Shown here: one piece after another, positions 53,064 to 63,933 of the stretch
Layout: every line of letters starts with the position of its first letter
Numbering within the stretch: position 1 is the stretch's first letter
NCBI GenBank assembly: GCA_965250025.1
Contig: OZ252283.1
Coordinates: forward strand, 1,674,001 to 1,738,000
Length of the DNA stretch: 64,000 bases
Direction of reading: 5' to 3'
DNA from: CBDDLD01 sp965250025
Lineage (GTDB): Bacteria > Bacteroidota > Bacteroidia > Flavobacteriales > Flavobacteriaceae
Notes under the pieces: generated by a model
The model's database searches: none
What the model was told of the DNA's origin: nothing
The model's input: only the letters and a program-made list of their open reading frames with translations
Program-made: the position numbers and the translations under genes

Positions 53064-55115
53064 TTATTCAGGATATTCAATACGCAGATGATAAATATTA
53101 GCCAGTTTGTGCTTTAATACTTTTTTAATGGCTTGAATTTCTTTAAATGTGATGTTTGCATTTAAAAACTGGCCTGTTTCCATTTGTTTGTTCACAATAT
53201 TCTCAACAAAGTCGTTGATCTTAGAACTGGTAGGCTCTTTTAAACTCTTAGAAGCTGCTTCTACACTATCGCACATCATTAAGATTGCCGTTTCCTTACT
53301 AAATGGCTTAGGCCCTGGATACATAAAATCGTCTTCAGAAACCATTTCATTACTCGACTTTTCTTTCATGTAAAAGTAATATACCATACTCGTACCATGA
53401 TGCGTGCGTATAAAGTCAATAACCCGATCCGGTAAATTATTACGCTTGGCAATCTCAATACCATCCAATACATGGTCTATAATAATTTGAGCGCTTTCCT
53501 TAGAAGATAACTCATCATGCGGATTAATTCCTGTAGATTGGTTCTCTGTGAAGTATGTGGGATTCTTCATTTTACCAATATCATGATATAATGCACCTAC
53601 CCTAACCAACATAGCATTAGCGCCTATCTCATTTGCGGATGCTTCTGCCAAATTAGCAACATTAAGAGAATGGTGAAACGTTCCGGGAGCCTTATTAGAC
53701 AGTTCTTTCAATAATTTTGCATTGGTATCTGACAATTCCAGAAGAGATACATCAGAAACCAAACCAAAAATCTTTTCATAAATATATATGAGTGGTTGCA
53801 CAAATAAGGTCGCCAATCCACAAAGAATAAATAATCCGAATGTTTCGAATTTTAAAGTGGTAACCTGTCCTTCATGTATCACAAAAAATGCAAAATATGC
53901 AATGATATATATCAAAGTAATTTGACCTACAGAAATAAACAAGTTAGCTCTTTTGTATAACTCTGAAACCGTAAGAATAGTAACAATGCCTGCTATTATT
54001 TGTAAGAACATATATTCATAGCTATTAGGTACCACAAAGCCCAAAAGCAATACTGTGATTACATGCGTAAAAAGCCCTAAACGGGCATCAAAAAACGCTT
54101 TTAGAACCAATGGCAATATGCACAAAGGCACCACATAAATATATTGCGAGTTATAATTAATCACTAAAGTAGAGATCATTACCATCAATGCAATATTGAA
54201 GAAAATAAAAGTAACCTTCGTGTTGTTAAGAAACACATCCATCCTGTACTTTCTTAAAAATAATAATAGCATTAACAATGTCAAAGCTACCAGCATGGTA
54301 TAAGCTATAATAACCCAATAGTAGTTCGAAGCACTCCATTCTTGAGATTGATACTCAGATTCTAAGGATCTTAAGATATCGTATTGTTCGCCTTCAACGA
54401 CCTGTCCTTTAGATATGATAAGGGTTTCTCTTTCAATACTTCCCCGCGTTGTTGAAATACTTGATAACTCTTCTTCTAATGCTTTTTGAGTTAGCGATTC
54501 ATTTAAGGAAACATTAGCCCTTAAAACATCAAAAAATAAAGAGACCATACGATCTTTATATTCTGAAAGGTCGTTATCGTTTAAAGTTTGTGCTAATCTG
54601 TTTCTGACATCACTGATTTTATACAGATCTCCAAACCGTATCTGTTTCAGTTGTGTATTTCCCTCAACCAAAAATACCTGACGATCTTCTCGGTAATCGT
54701 ACTCAGAAGCTAAAAGCCCATAATTATACAATCGCTTTATTGAAGCTCTACCAATATCATATAATTTAGTATTTGTAATAAAAACACCTGATGTATCTTT
54801 AAATATTTGATTGTATTCATCTAAGTAATTGGACAATACCTCGCCTTCTGTCGCAGAATTTATATCAAAGTATAAAACACTGTTAGCTCTTATATCAATC
54901 TCTTCCTTTTCGAGTTCATCTTTTGATTTTTTAATAGCAAAGTCAAATGGTGCGTATAAATTTTCTGATTGCCATGGTTTGCCTTTTTCAAAAGAATATT
55001 TAAACTTCCCCGTTTTTGGAAATAGATATACTATGAAAAGTGTACATGATAAGAACAGTAATACTTTATATACTAAAGCATGATTTTTATACCATTTATT
55101 GATAAGTCCATTCAT
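53064..55115 (-). CDS. 7TM-HD family cyclic dinucleotide phosphodiesterase (PgpH-like)
   Basis: 683 residues. One N-terminal membrane segment, a large extracytoplasmic 7TMR-HDED-type domain (about 50-265), seven membrane helices (about 270-450) and a cytoplasmic HD domain with LYHDIGKMKNP and HPHDELSS. In Gram-positives PgpH hydrolyses c-di-AMP, and the Bacteroidota members are expected to do the same. This gene is far from the CBASS locus, and its substrate is not the CBASS signal in any known system. Confidence 0.9.
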   Translation of the reverse strand: MNGLINKWYKNHALVYKVLLFLSCTLFIVYLFPKTGKFKYSFEKGKPWQSENLYAPFDFAIKKSKDELEKEEIDIRANSVLYFDINSATEGEVLSNYLDEYNQIFKDTSGVFITNTKLYDIGRASIKRLYNYGLLASEYDYREDRQVFLVEGNTQLKQIRFGDLYKISDVRNRLAQTLNDNDLSEYKDRMVSLFFDVLRANVSLNESLTQKALEEELSSISTTRGSIERETLIISKGQVVEGEQYDILRSLESEYQSQEWSASNYYWVIIAYTMLVALTLLMLLLFLRKYRMDVFLNNTKVTFIFFNIALMVMISTLVINYNSQYIYVVPLCILPLVLKAFFDARLGLFTHVITVLLLGFVVPNSYEYMFLQIIAGIVTILTVSELYKRANLFISVGQITLIYIIAYFAFFVIHEGQVTTLKFETFGLFILCGLATLFVQPLIYIYEKIFGLVSDVSLLELSDTNAKLLKELSNKAPGTFHHSLNVANLAEASANEIGANAMLVRVGALYHDIGKMKNPTYFTENQSTGINPHDELSSKESAQIIIDHVLDGIEIAKRNNLPDRVIDFIRTHHGTSMVYYFYMKEKSSNEMVSEDDFMYPGPKPFSKETAILMMCDSVEAASKSLKEPTSSKINDFVENIVNKQMETGQFLNANITFKEIQAIKKVLKHKLANIYHLRIEYPE

Positions 55116-55264
55116 ATAAAATCAAATGTAATAAATAAATGAATTCTTAAATAGCTATAATTGAGTTATTCACTTTTTGAACATTAACAATACCTCAATT
55201 TTGATTCAAAAAATCTATTAAAAATGATTAATTTCGCAGCATAAAATAAAAAACCGTTAATAAG

Positions 55265-56443
55265 ATGAGCAAAGATGTAGTAATCGTTTCTGCTACCCGA
55301 ACTCCAATAGGAAGTTTCATGGGAGCTTTATCAACCATACCAGCACCAAAACTAGGTTCAATAGCCATTAAAGGTGCTTTAGATAAAATAAATCTTAAAC
55401 CAGAAATGGTTGATGAAGTACTTATGGGAAATGTTGTACAGGCGGGAACCGGGCAAGCACCGGCAAGGCAAGCTGCTATTTATGCAGGTATCCCTGATAG
55501 TGTACCTTGTACTACGATTAATAAAGTATGTGCTTCTGGAATGAAAGCTATTATGCAGGCTGCTCAAGCCATACAACTTGGCGACGCAGAGATCGTAATT
55601 GCTGGAGGAATGGAAAACATGAGCCTGATACCACATTACTATCATGCAAGATCCGCCACAAAATTTGGTCCGGCGACCTTTGAAGATGGTATGCAAAAAG
55701 ATGGTTTGGTAGATGCCTATGATAAAAATGCCATGGGAGTATGCGCAGATGCTTGTGCTGCTGAATATAATTTCTCCAGAGAAGATCAGGATAATTATGC
55801 CGTTCAATCTTACAACAGATCTGCAGAAGCATGGAATAGCGGTAAGTTTACAAATGAAGTTGTACCTGTTGAAGTACCACAACGTCGTGGAGATGCTATG
55901 GTTGTCTCAAAAGATGAAGAGTATACCAATGTAAAAATGGAAAAAATTCCGGCTCTGCGTCCGGCATTTACTAAAGAAGGAACTGTTACTGCTGCCAATG
56001 CATCTACTATCAATGACGGTGCAGCTGCAATGGTACTGATGAGTAAAGAAAAAGCAGATGAATTAGGATTAAAGCCTATGGCTACAATAAAAAGCTATGC
56101 AGATGCAGCACAGGAGCCTAAATGGTTTACGACTGCACCTGCAAAGGCCCTACCGAAAGCTCTGGACAAGGCAGGAATTACTTTAGGTGATGTTGATTTC
56201 TTCGAATTCAACGAAGCATTTTCTGTCGTAGGTCTTGCTAACATGAAAATTCTTGGGCTTAATGACACCAATGTTAATGTCAATGGTGGTGCTGTATCAT
56301 TAGGTCATCCTCTTGGTTGTTCAGGCGCAAGAATTTTGGTGACCCTTGTTAATGTTTTAGAACAAAATAATGCTAAGATTGGAGCTGCTGCTATCTGCAA
56401 TGGTGGAGGTGGTGCTTCGGCTATGGTCTTAGAACGCTCTTAA
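55265..56443 (+). CDS. Acetyl-CoA C-acetyltransferase (thiolase)
   Basis: 392 residues, normal thiolase length. Nucleophile C89 in NKVCASGMKA, FNEAFSVVGLAN, GGAVSLGHPLGCSG and the C-terminal CNGGGGASA are all present. It condenses or cleaves acetoacetyl-CoA or 3-ketoacyl-CoA; biosynthetic or degradative use cannot be decided. The NlpC/P60 gene starts 9 nt after it. Confidence 0.95.
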   Translation: MSKDVVIVSATRTPIGSFMGALSTIPAPKLGSIAIKGALDKINLKPEMVDEVLMGNVVQAGTGQAPARQAAIYAGIPDSVPCTTINKVCASGMKAIMQAAQAIQLGDAEIVIAGGMENMSLIPHYYHARSATKFGPATFEDGMQKDGLVDAYDKNAMGVCADACAAEYNFSREDQDNYAVQSYNRSAEAWNSGKFTNEVVPVEVPQRRGDAMVVSKDEEYTNVKMEKIPALRPAFTKEGTVTAANASTINDGAAAMVLMSKEKADELGLKPMATIKSYADAAQEPKWFTTAPAKALPKALDKAGITLGDVDFFEFNEAFSVVGLANMKILGLNDTNVNVNGGAVSLGHPLGCSGARILVTLVNVLEQNNAKIGAAAICNGGGGASAMVLERS

Positions 56444-56452
56444 GAATATTAT

Positions 56453-57202
56453 ATGCAATACGGTGTTTGCAATCTTGGCATTGTACCTATACGATTAGAG
56501 CCAAACGATACCTCGGAAATGATTACTCAGGTATTGTATGGAGACCATTTTAAAGTCTTGGAACAAAGAAAAAAATGGAGCAAAATTCGTATTGCATATG
56601 ACAAATATGAAGGCTGGATCGATAACAAACAATATCTGGAAATTGAAGTTAATCAATACGAAGAACTCAACACATCTGGTTATACGTTGTCTAAAGATCT
56701 TGTTGAATTTATCTCTGATAATCAAAGTAACTTATACCCTATTCCATTAGGTTCTAATATAGCTGCTAAAGAATTGCTCAACCAGTCTTTTGAAGGCCAT
56801 ACAGTATCTGGCACACAACACAAATCAGAGCTTATCAATACTGCGTTTCTATACCTCAATACGCCTTATTTATGGGGTGGGAAAACACCTTTCGGTATAG
56901 ATTGTTCCGGATTTACTCAAATGGTATACAAGTTGAACGGTTATCATTTGTTGCGTGATGCTTCTCAACAAGCTACTCAGGGAGAGGCATTAAGTTTTAT
57001 TGAAGAGAGTGAACCAGGTGATCTGGCTTTCTTTGACAACTCTGAAGGGCATATTACACATGTCGGTATCATTATGAAAGATAACTACATTATTCACGCT
57101 CATGGAAAAGTTAGGATTGACCGTCTCGATCATACTGGTATTTATAATATAGATCGTAACACACACACCCACAAATTGAGGGTTATCAAAAAGATAATAT
57201 AA
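56453..57202 (+). CDS. NlpC/P60 family cysteine hydrolase with SH3 domain
   Basis: 249 residues. An N-terminal SH3-like region (about 1-75; VLEQRKKWSKIRI) is followed by a second such region and a C-terminal NlpC/P60 domain with C151 (GIDCSGF) and H203 (ITHVGI). These enzymes cut peptide cross-links in peptidoglycan; no signal peptide is obvious, which is unusual unless export is non-classical or it acts on recycled muropeptides. It begins 9 nt after the thiolase. Confidence 0.9.
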   Translation: MQYGVCNLGIVPIRLEPNDTSEMITQVLYGDHFKVLEQRKKWSKIRIAYDKYEGWIDNKQYLEIEVNQYEELNTSGYTLSKDLVEFISDNQSNLYPIPLGSNIAAKELLNQSFEGHTVSGTQHKSELINTAFLYLNTPYLWGGKTPFGIDCSGFTQMVYKLNGYHLLRDASQQATQGEALSFIEESEPGDLAFFDNSEGHITHVGIIMKDNYIIHAHGKVRIDRLDHTGIYNIDRNTHTHKLRVIKKII

Positions 57203-57208
57203 CAGAAT

Positions 57209-57240
57209 AAAAAAAGCGACCTTATAAGGTCGCTTTTTTT
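57209..57240. terminator. Bidirectional terminator between convergent genes
   Basis: A perfect palindrome with A-run and T-run flanks and a GCGACC/GGTCGC core serves both the NlpC gene (+) and the TPR gene (-). Confidence 0.92.
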
Positions 57241-57258
57241 ATATAAGTTACTTAATTG

Positions 57259-58527
57259 TTAGTTCATATTGGCAACTTTTTCTTTCATAGCTTTGAACTT
57301 ATCCATTTCACCAATGGCGCTATAGATGTTCATCAACGTTTTAGCAGCATCTTTGTTATCGCCTTTTTGTTCCAAAGCTTTTTCTAAATAAGGGATAGCT
57401 GACTTATACAAACTAGTACGTTCTGCTTTAAGCTCATCATATCTTCTGTCATCAGCAGAACTATTTCCAAGTCCATTCATTTCTTCAACAATCTTATCTT
57501 CACCACCTAAAATGACAACAGCCATATTTATATAAGCATCTGTATAATTGGGATCCAATTCAATAGCTCTACCATAATATTTCTTGGCACCTTCTGGATC
57601 ATCACCATCTGCAGCTAGAACTCCCAAATTATATTGTAACTCAGCATTTTCAGGATTTTTTAAGGTAGCTTCTTCCATTAATTTTTTGAACTTATCTCTA
57701 TTACCCATTTCCAAATGCACATTAGCTTCAGATAATAAAAGACCTAAATCATCAGGACTTGCCGCTCTGGCATCAGCCATTGCTGCTATAGCCTTTTCAT
57801 TTTTGCCTTGAGCCACATATATTAATGCTATATTCTTAACGATCTCACCTGCTTTAGATTCAGACATTTCATCTCTAGGCTTATTATAAAGCTTTGCCTT
57901 TAAAGCATAAGTTCTGTTTGCCTTATTATTGAAAACATCCTCTTGACCTGTTTCTACGTTTGTGGCATAATAATTCATTTTTACACCAGTGTAGTTCATA
58001 TTCTTTAGCTGTAAATAATAATCCAGAGCTGTATCATAATCCTGTGCATTTACAGCAGTTGAAGCAGCATAGTATAAATATGTAGTATCACTAGGTGACA
58101 TCTTATATGCTTTTTCAAAACGCTTTGAAGCTGCAGTATACTGCTTAGCCGATAATGCTGCGTTTGCTTTGGTTAAGAAGCCTTGAAGCATGGTGTTTTT
58201 AATTTCATTGGCTTGCTCTGTATATTTTAGCTTACCCATTGAAGTTTCTATATCTTTTAGCTTATCAAAACTTTTAATAGCTTCATCAATATCAGCATCA
58301 CTCCCAGCGCCATTTGCATAAAGTGCTTGCGCCTTGAAAAAATAAAACTTAGCCTTAGTTTTATCATCCATAGATCCTAATAAAGCCTCAGCACTAGAAA
58401 CTGCAGCTTTTGCATCAGCAAAATTTACGTTTTTAACAGCTTTCTCTATGGCTTTAACTTCACTCTTTTGGGCAAAAGACCAAGAGCTCAATATTAAAGC
58501 ACATACTATAGTTGTTAGTTTTTTCAT
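57259..58527 (-). CDS. Periplasmic TPR repeat protein
   Basis: 422 residues. Signal peptide (1-19) and TPR motifs throughout (for example AELQYNLGVLAADGDDPEGAKKYYGRAIELDPNYT in part, residues 295-330). A likely scaffold for envelope complexes; no enzyme motif. It is 18 nt downstream of gyrA on the same strand, so it may be read from the gyrA transcript. Confidence 0.87.
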   Translation of the reverse strand: MKKLTTIVCALILSSWSFAQKSEVKAIEKAVKNVNFADAKAAVSSAEALLGSMDDKTKAKFYFFKAQALYANGAGSDADIDEAIKSFDKLKDIETSMGKLKYTEQANEIKNTMLQGFLTKANAALSAKQYTAASKRFEKAYKMSPSDTTYLYYAASTAVNAQDYDTALDYYLQLKNMNYTGVKMNYYATNVETGQEDVFNNKANRTYALKAKLYNKPRDEMSESKAGEIVKNIALIYVAQGKNEKAIAAMADARAASPDDLGLLLSEANVHLEMGNRDKFKKLMEEATLKNPENAELQYNLGVLAADGDDPEGAKKYYGRAIELDPNYTDAYINMAVVILGGEDKIVEEMNGLGNSSADDRRYDELKAERTSLYKSAIPYLEKALEQKGDNKDAAKTLMNIYSAIGEMDKFKAMKEKVANMN

Positions 58528-58545
58528 TTTTTAGATATTTTTTAT

Positions 58546-61071
58546 TTAATTGTCGTTTGCTTCTTTGTTATCAATAGTTGTGCCATCTTCAACAGAGCCT
58601 TCATTATCAGCATTTTCAACATCAGTTTCTTCATCATCTTTCATCACTTTTGCTACTGCTGCTATAGAATCGTTACCCTTAAGGTTAATCAGTTTTACAC
58701 CCTGGGTAGCTCTACCCATAACTCTCAAACCACTGACTTCCATTCTAATGGCTATACCAGACTTATTAATGATCATTAAATCATCTTCATCCGTAACATT
58801 TTTTATGGCCACTAAGTTACCTGTTTTTTCTGTAATAGAAATGGTTTTTACACCCTTTCCTCCTCTATTGGTAATTCTATAATCCTCAAGACTTGAACGC
58901 TTTCCGTAACCATTTTCTGAAACAACAAGAATGTTACTTTCCATGTCATTAACCGCAATCATTCCAATTACCTCATCGTCATTATTAGCCAGAGTAATAC
59001 CTCTAACACCAGAGGCATTTCTACCCATAGGCCTTGTTTTAGCCTCTTCGAATCTGATGGCTTTTCCTGATTTTAAAGCCAACATAACCTGGCTTTCGCC
59101 TGTAGTCAATTTAGCTTCCAGTAATTCATCATCTTCCTTAATGGTAATGGCATTTATACCATTAGTTCTCGGTCTTGAGTATTGTTCTAAAGATGTCTTT
59201 TTAACCTGACCTTTTTTAGTAGCCATAATCACATAATGATTATTAATGTAATCTTCATCTTTAAGGTCTTGTGTACAGATAAATGCTTTTACCTTATCGT
59301 CTTGCTCTATATTGATAAGGTTTTGGATTGCCCTACCTTTAGAAGTTTTACTTCCTTCAGGAATCTCATAGACACGCATCCAGAAACATTTTCCTTTTTG
59401 AGTAAAGAACAACATGTATTGATGGTTAGTACCCACAAATAAATGTTCTAAGAAATCTTCATTTCTTGTAGTTGACGCTTTCTGTCCTACACCACCTCTG
59501 TTCTGCGTTTTATATTCTGTCAACGAAGTACGTTTAATATACCCGGCATGAGATATTGTTATGACCACTTTCTCATCAGGGATCATATCTTCAATGCTTA
59601 GGTCACCACCTGAATATTCTATATTAGAACGTCTTTCATCGCCGTATTTGGATTTAACTTCTAATAACTCTTCAGTAATGATTGACATTCTACGCGATTT
59701 TTTATCCAAAATGTCTTTAAGATCTTCGATGGTTTTCATAAGCGTTTCATACTCAGCTCTAAGTTTATCTTGCTCTAAGCCGGTAAGCTGACGCAAACGC
59801 ATTTCTACAATGGCTTTAGCTTGGATTTCTGTAAGCTTAAAACGCTCCATCAATTTCTCACGCGCTTCTTCAGCATTTGCCGAAGCTCTGATTAATGCAA
59901 TAACTTCATCAATGTTATCTGAAGCTATGATCAGTCCTTCAAGGATATGTGCACGCTCTTCTGCCTTTCTTAACTCATATTTTGTACGTCTGACAACAAC
60001 CTCATGCCTATGTTCTACAAAATGATGAATTAATTCTTTTAAGTTTAATAATTGTGGTCTGCCTTCAACCAATGCAATATTGTTGACACTAAAAGAAGAT
60101 TGTAATGCCGTATACTTATATAATTTATTCAGTACTATATTAGGAATAGCATCTCTTTTTAAGACATAAACAATTCGCATTCCATTTCTATCAGATTCAT
60201 CTCTAATTGATGAAATCCCGTCAAGCTTCTTATCATTAATAAGATCCGCTGTTTTCTTTATCATGTCTGCTTTATTGACCTGATATGGAATTTCATTAAC
60301 TATGATACACTCTCTTCCGTTTATCTCTTCTATATTAGCTTTTCCTCGCAATACGATTCTACCTCTTCCGGTCTGAAAAGCCTCTTTAACACCATCATAA
60401 CCATATATAGTTCCTCCTGTAGGAAAATCAGGAGCCTTAATATGGACCATTAATTCCTCTACTTCTATTTCAGGGTTTTCAATAAATGCAACAGTACCAT
60501 CTACGACCTCACTCAAATTATGAGGCGGCATGTTAGTAGCCATACCCACAGCAATTCCGGAAGCACCATTGATTAACAAGCCTGGTATACGTGTTGGTAA
60601 TACAGTAGGCTCTTGTAAAGTATCATCAAAATTAAGCTTATGATCTACTGTTTCCTTTTCTATATCTGCCAACATGTCTTCAGAAATCTTGCGCATACGT
60701 GCTTCGGTATAACGCATTGCTGCCGGACTGTCACCATCTATAGAGCCAAAATTCCCTTGCCCATCTACCAACATATATCGCAAGCTCCATTCCTGAGCCA
60801 TACGTACCATAGTATCATAAACTGAAGTGTCACCATGAGGGTGGTATTTACCCAAAACTTCACCAACAATTCTAGCTGATTTTTTATGTGCTGAGTTTGC
60901 TCTAACTCCCAGTTCATGCATACCGTAAAGGACACGTCTATGCACAGGTTTTAAACCGTCTCTTACATCTGGTAATGCACGTGACACAATGACTGACATT
61001 GAATAATCAATGTAAGCCGACTTCATTTCATCTTCAATATTAATTGGAATTAACTTTTCGCCTTCTGCCAT
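58546..61071 (-). CDS. gyrA: DNA gyrase subunit A
   Basis: 841 residues. The winged-helix/tower part carries catalytic Y121 in AAMRYTEARM, and the six-bladed C-terminal DNA-wrapping domain has the GyrA-box variant QNRGGVG. The residue equivalent to E. coli Ser83 is Thr82, a conservative change. An acidic tail (DEETDVENADNEG) ends the protein. It introduces negative supercoils with GyrB, which is not in this window. Start ATG at 61071. Confidence 0.97.
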   Translation of the reverse strand: MAEGEKLIPINIEDEMKSAYIDYSMSVIVSRALPDVRDGLKPVHRRVLYGMHELGVRANSAHKKSARIVGEVLGKYHPHGDTSVYDTMVRMAQEWSLRYMLVDGQGNFGSIDGDSPAAMRYTEARMRKISEDMLADIEKETVDHKLNFDDTLQEPTVLPTRIPGLLINGASGIAVGMATNMPPHNLSEVVDGTVAFIENPEIEVEELMVHIKAPDFPTGGTIYGYDGVKEAFQTGRGRIVLRGKANIEEINGRECIIVNEIPYQVNKADMIKKTADLINDKKLDGISSIRDESDRNGMRIVYVLKRDAIPNIVLNKLYKYTALQSSFSVNNIALVEGRPQLLNLKELIHHFVEHRHEVVVRRTKYELRKAEERAHILEGLIIASDNIDEVIALIRASANAEEAREKLMERFKLTEIQAKAIVEMRLRQLTGLEQDKLRAEYETLMKTIEDLKDILDKKSRRMSIITEELLEVKSKYGDERRSNIEYSGGDLSIEDMIPDEKVVITISHAGYIKRTSLTEYKTQNRGGVGQKASTTRNEDFLEHLFVGTNHQYMLFFTQKGKCFWMRVYEIPEGSKTSKGRAIQNLINIEQDDKVKAFICTQDLKDEDYINNHYVIMATKKGQVKKTSLEQYSRPRTNGINAITIKEDDELLEAKLTTGESQVMLALKSGKAIRFEEAKTRPMGRNASGVRGITLANNDDEVIGMIAVNDMESNILVVSENGYGKRSSLEDYRITNRGGKGVKTISITEKTGNLVAIKNVTDEDDLMIINKSGIAIRMEVSGLRVMGRATQGVKLINLKGNDSIAAVAKVMKDDEETDVENADNEGSVEDGTTIDNKEANDN

Positions 61072-61331
61072 ATTAATTTAATTAGTTTTTGTAGGTTTTT
61101 CAAAACGTGCTAATATAACCAAAATAAGAGCTTTTTAAATGCATTTCATTTGCCTTTTTGGCACTTTTTATTAACAATAATTCATAGCACATTAGTTAAT
61201 AAGTTAATGTTATTAATCTTTGATATGAATGGCTTTTTTAGTCTATTCGTTAAAGTGAATTTAAAAAGGTATAGTTTTTGACATACTTATTTAATGAATT
61301 TAGTATTTTTAATGCAGAAAGGATATTTACT

Positions 61332-63878
61332 ATGGATGATAATTTTTCCCCAAGAGTTAAAGATGTAATTGCATACAGCAAGGAAGAAGCTTTGAGGCTT
61401 GGTCATGATTTTATAGGTACTGAGCACTTAATGTTAGGTCTGCTAAGAGATGGTAATGGCAAGGCTATTGACATACTTAGCGCATTAGATATTGACTTGA
61501 ACCATTTAAGAAGAAAAGTCGAGATATTAAGCCCTGCTAACCCAAACGTTTCTGTAGCTTCTAATGAAAAAAAGAACCTACATCTCACCAGGCAAGCTGA
61601 ACGTGCATTAAAAACCACATTCCTAGAAGCTAAGCTGTTTCAAAGCACTTCTATCAATACCGCACATTTATTATTGTGCATTCTAAGAAATGAAAACGAT
61701 CCTACCACAAAACTTTTAAATAAGTTAAAGGTAGATTATGATAATGTTAAAGACGAATTTAAATCTATGATTACAAGCGAAGAAGATTATTTAGAAACAC
61801 CTAAAGCCGAATCTTTCTCTGATGATGATATTAACGAAGATGAGGATGCTAAACAAAATCCCTTTGGTCAGAGTACTAAATCCAATAAAAAATCAAAAAC
61901 TCCGGTTTTAGATAATTTTGGTAGAGACCTTACCGTACTGGCCGAAGAAGGTAAATTAGACCCTGTAGTTGGTAGAGAAAAAGAGATACAACGTGTTTCT
62001 CAAATCCTCAGTAGACGAAAGAAAAATAACCCCTTACTTATAGGTGAGCCTGGAGTTGGTAAATCAGCTATTGCTGAAGGTTTAGCATTAAGAATTGTTA
62101 AACGAAAAGTATCTCGTATATTATTTAATAAACGTGTGGTTACTCTAGATCTTGCAAGTTTAGTTGCGGGTACGAAGTATAGAGGACAGTTTGAAGAGCG
62201 TATGAAGGCCGTTATGAATGAATTGGAAAAAAATGACGATATCATTCTCTTCATAGACGAAATACACACTATAGTCGGTGCAGGTGGTGCTACTGGGAGC
62301 CTAGATGCTTCCAACATGTTCAAACCAGCTTTAGCCAGAGGAGAAATACAGTGTATTGGAGCTACTACTCTGGATGAATACAGACAATACATTGAAAAAG
62401 ACGGCGCTCTTGAGCGACGCTTTCAAAAAGTGATTATTGAACCTACTTCTGTAGAAGAAACCATTCAGATCCTTAACAATATTAAAGGTAAATATGAAGA
62501 ACATCATAATGTAGATTATACAGATGAAGCTATAGAAGCGTGTGTGAAATTGACCAATAGATACATGACCGAGCGCTTTCTGCCAGACAAAGCTATTGAT
62601 GCATTAGATGAAGCAGGGTCACGGGTTCATATCACAAATATTGATGTTCCCAAGCAGATTCTTGAATTGGAAAAGCAACTTGAAGATGTTAAGAACACTA
62701 AAAATAGTGTCGTCAAAAAACAGAAATATGAAGAGGCTGCCAAGTTAAGAGATGATGAAAAACGATTGGAAAAAGATCTCGCTGCTGCTCAAGAAAAATG
62801 GGAAGAGGAATCCAAACTTCACCGCGAAGTTGTTACTGAAGAAAATGTTGCTGATGTTATATCCATGATGACAGGCATACCTGTAAACAAAATTGCACAA
62901 ACCGAAAGTAATAAACTGGCAAAATTACCTGAACTTATTAAAGGTAAAGTCATTGGTCAGGATGAAGCTGTTGGTAAAGTTGTTAAGGCTATTCAACGTA
63001 ACCGAGCTGGTCTTAAAGACCCAAATAAGCCTATTGGCTCATTTATATTTTTAGGTCAAACAGGTGTAGGTAAAACACAGTTAGCCAAGGTGTTAGCAAG
63101 AGAGTTATTTGACAGTGAAGATGCGCTTGTGCGTATAGACATGAGCGAGTACATGGAAAAGTTTTCAATATCAAGACTGGTCGGTGCTCCTCCGGGATAT
63201 GTAGGTTATGAAGAAGGTGGACAGCTAACCGAGAAGATTAGACGTAAGCCATATGCTGTTGTATTACTGGATGAAATTGAAAAAGCACACCCAGATGTAT
63301 TCAATATGCTATTACAGGTACTAGATGATGGTTATTTGACAGATAGCTTGGGAAGAAAGATAGATTTTAGAAATACGATTATTATCATGACCTCCAATAT
63401 CGGTGCTCGTAAACTTAAAGATTTCGGTCAAGGTGTTGGTTTTGGTACTACAGCCAAAGAAGCTCAGGCTTCTGATCATGCCAAGAGTATCATAGAGAAT
63501 GCACTTAAAAAAGCTTTCGCACCAGAATTTTTGAATCGTATCGATGATGTAATAGTCTTTAATGTTCTTGAAAAAGCAGAAATTAATAAGATTATTGATA
63601 TCGAACTGGTAAAGCTTATAGAACGTATCAAAAATCTTGGATATCATCTTAAACTTACCAAAAAAGCTAAAGATTATATTGCTGATAAAGGGTTTGATAA
63701 ACAATATGGCGCTCGTCCGTTAAAAAGAGCCATACAAAAGTATATTGAAGATGCTTTAGCTGAAGAGATTATAAACTCTAATATACAGGAAGGTGATAAG
63801 ATTGTGATGGATTTAGATACTAAAACCAATGAGTTAAAAGTAGAGATCCAAGCATCCGAAAAACCTACTGAATCCTAA
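61332..63878 (+). CDS. clpC: ATP-dependent Clp protease ATP-binding subunit ClpC
   Basis: 848 residues from ATG 61332 (an upstream in-frame TTG at 61278 is unlikely; MDDNFSPRVKDVI is the usual start). Clp-N repeats (about 3-150), AAA-1 with Walker A GEPGVGKS, a UVR-type coiled middle region, and AAA-2 with GQTGVGKT and the ClpB-D2 C-terminal domain. It unfolds substrates for ClpP and takes part in stress protein turnover. It is divergent from gyrA across 260 bp in which I saw no clear consensus promoter. Confidence 0.96.
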   Translation: MDDNFSPRVKDVIAYSKEEALRLGHDFIGTEHLMLGLLRDGNGKAIDILSALDIDLNHLRRKVEILSPANPNVSVASNEKKNLHLTRQAERALKTTFLEAKLFQSTSINTAHLLLCILRNENDPTTKLLNKLKVDYDNVKDEFKSMITSEEDYLETPKAESFSDDDINEDEDAKQNPFGQSTKSNKKSKTPVLDNFGRDLTVLAEEGKLDPVVGREKEIQRVSQILSRRKKNNPLLIGEPGVGKSAIAEGLALRIVKRKVSRILFNKRVVTLDLASLVAGTKYRGQFEERMKAVMNELEKNDDIILFIDEIHTIVGAGGATGSLDASNMFKPALARGEIQCIGATTLDEYRQYIEKDGALERRFQKVIIEPTSVEETIQILNNIKGKYEEHHNVDYTDEAIEACVKLTNRYMTERFLPDKAIDALDEAGSRVHITNIDVPKQILELEKQLEDVKNTKNSVVKKQKYEEAAKLRDDEKRLEKDLAAAQEKWEEESKLHREVVTEENVADVISMMTGIPVNKIAQTESNKLAKLPELIKGKVIGQDEAVGKVVKAIQRNRAGLKDPNKPIGSFIFLGQTGVGKTQLAKVLARELFDSEDALVRIDMSEYMEKFSISRLVGAPPGYVGYEEGGQLTEKIRRKPYAVVLLDEIEKAHPDVFNMLLQVLDDGYLTDSLGRKIDFRNTIIIMTSNIGARKLKDFGQGVGFGTTAKEAQASDHAKSIIENALKKAFAPEFLNRIDDVIVFNVLEKAEINKIIDIELVKLIERIKNLGYHLKLTKKAKDYIADKGFDKQYGARPLKRAIQKYIEDALAEEIINSNIQEGDKIVMDLDTKTNELKVEIQASEKPTES

Positions 63879-63902
63879 TACAAACATGTTATTATAACTA
63901 TA

Positions 63903-63933
63903 AAAACGCTTTCTGTACAGAAAGCGTTTTTTG
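63903..63933 (+). terminator. Terminator after clpC
   Basis: A perfect 28-bp palindrome (63903-63930) with a T-run. The remaining 67 bp of the window show nothing further. Confidence 0.9.

Noticed and set aside
53064..55115. The PgpH-like phosphodiesterase as a regulator of the CBASS signal.
   Set aside because: It is 24 kb away in core sequence and its family acts on c-di-AMP; nothing links it to CBASS.
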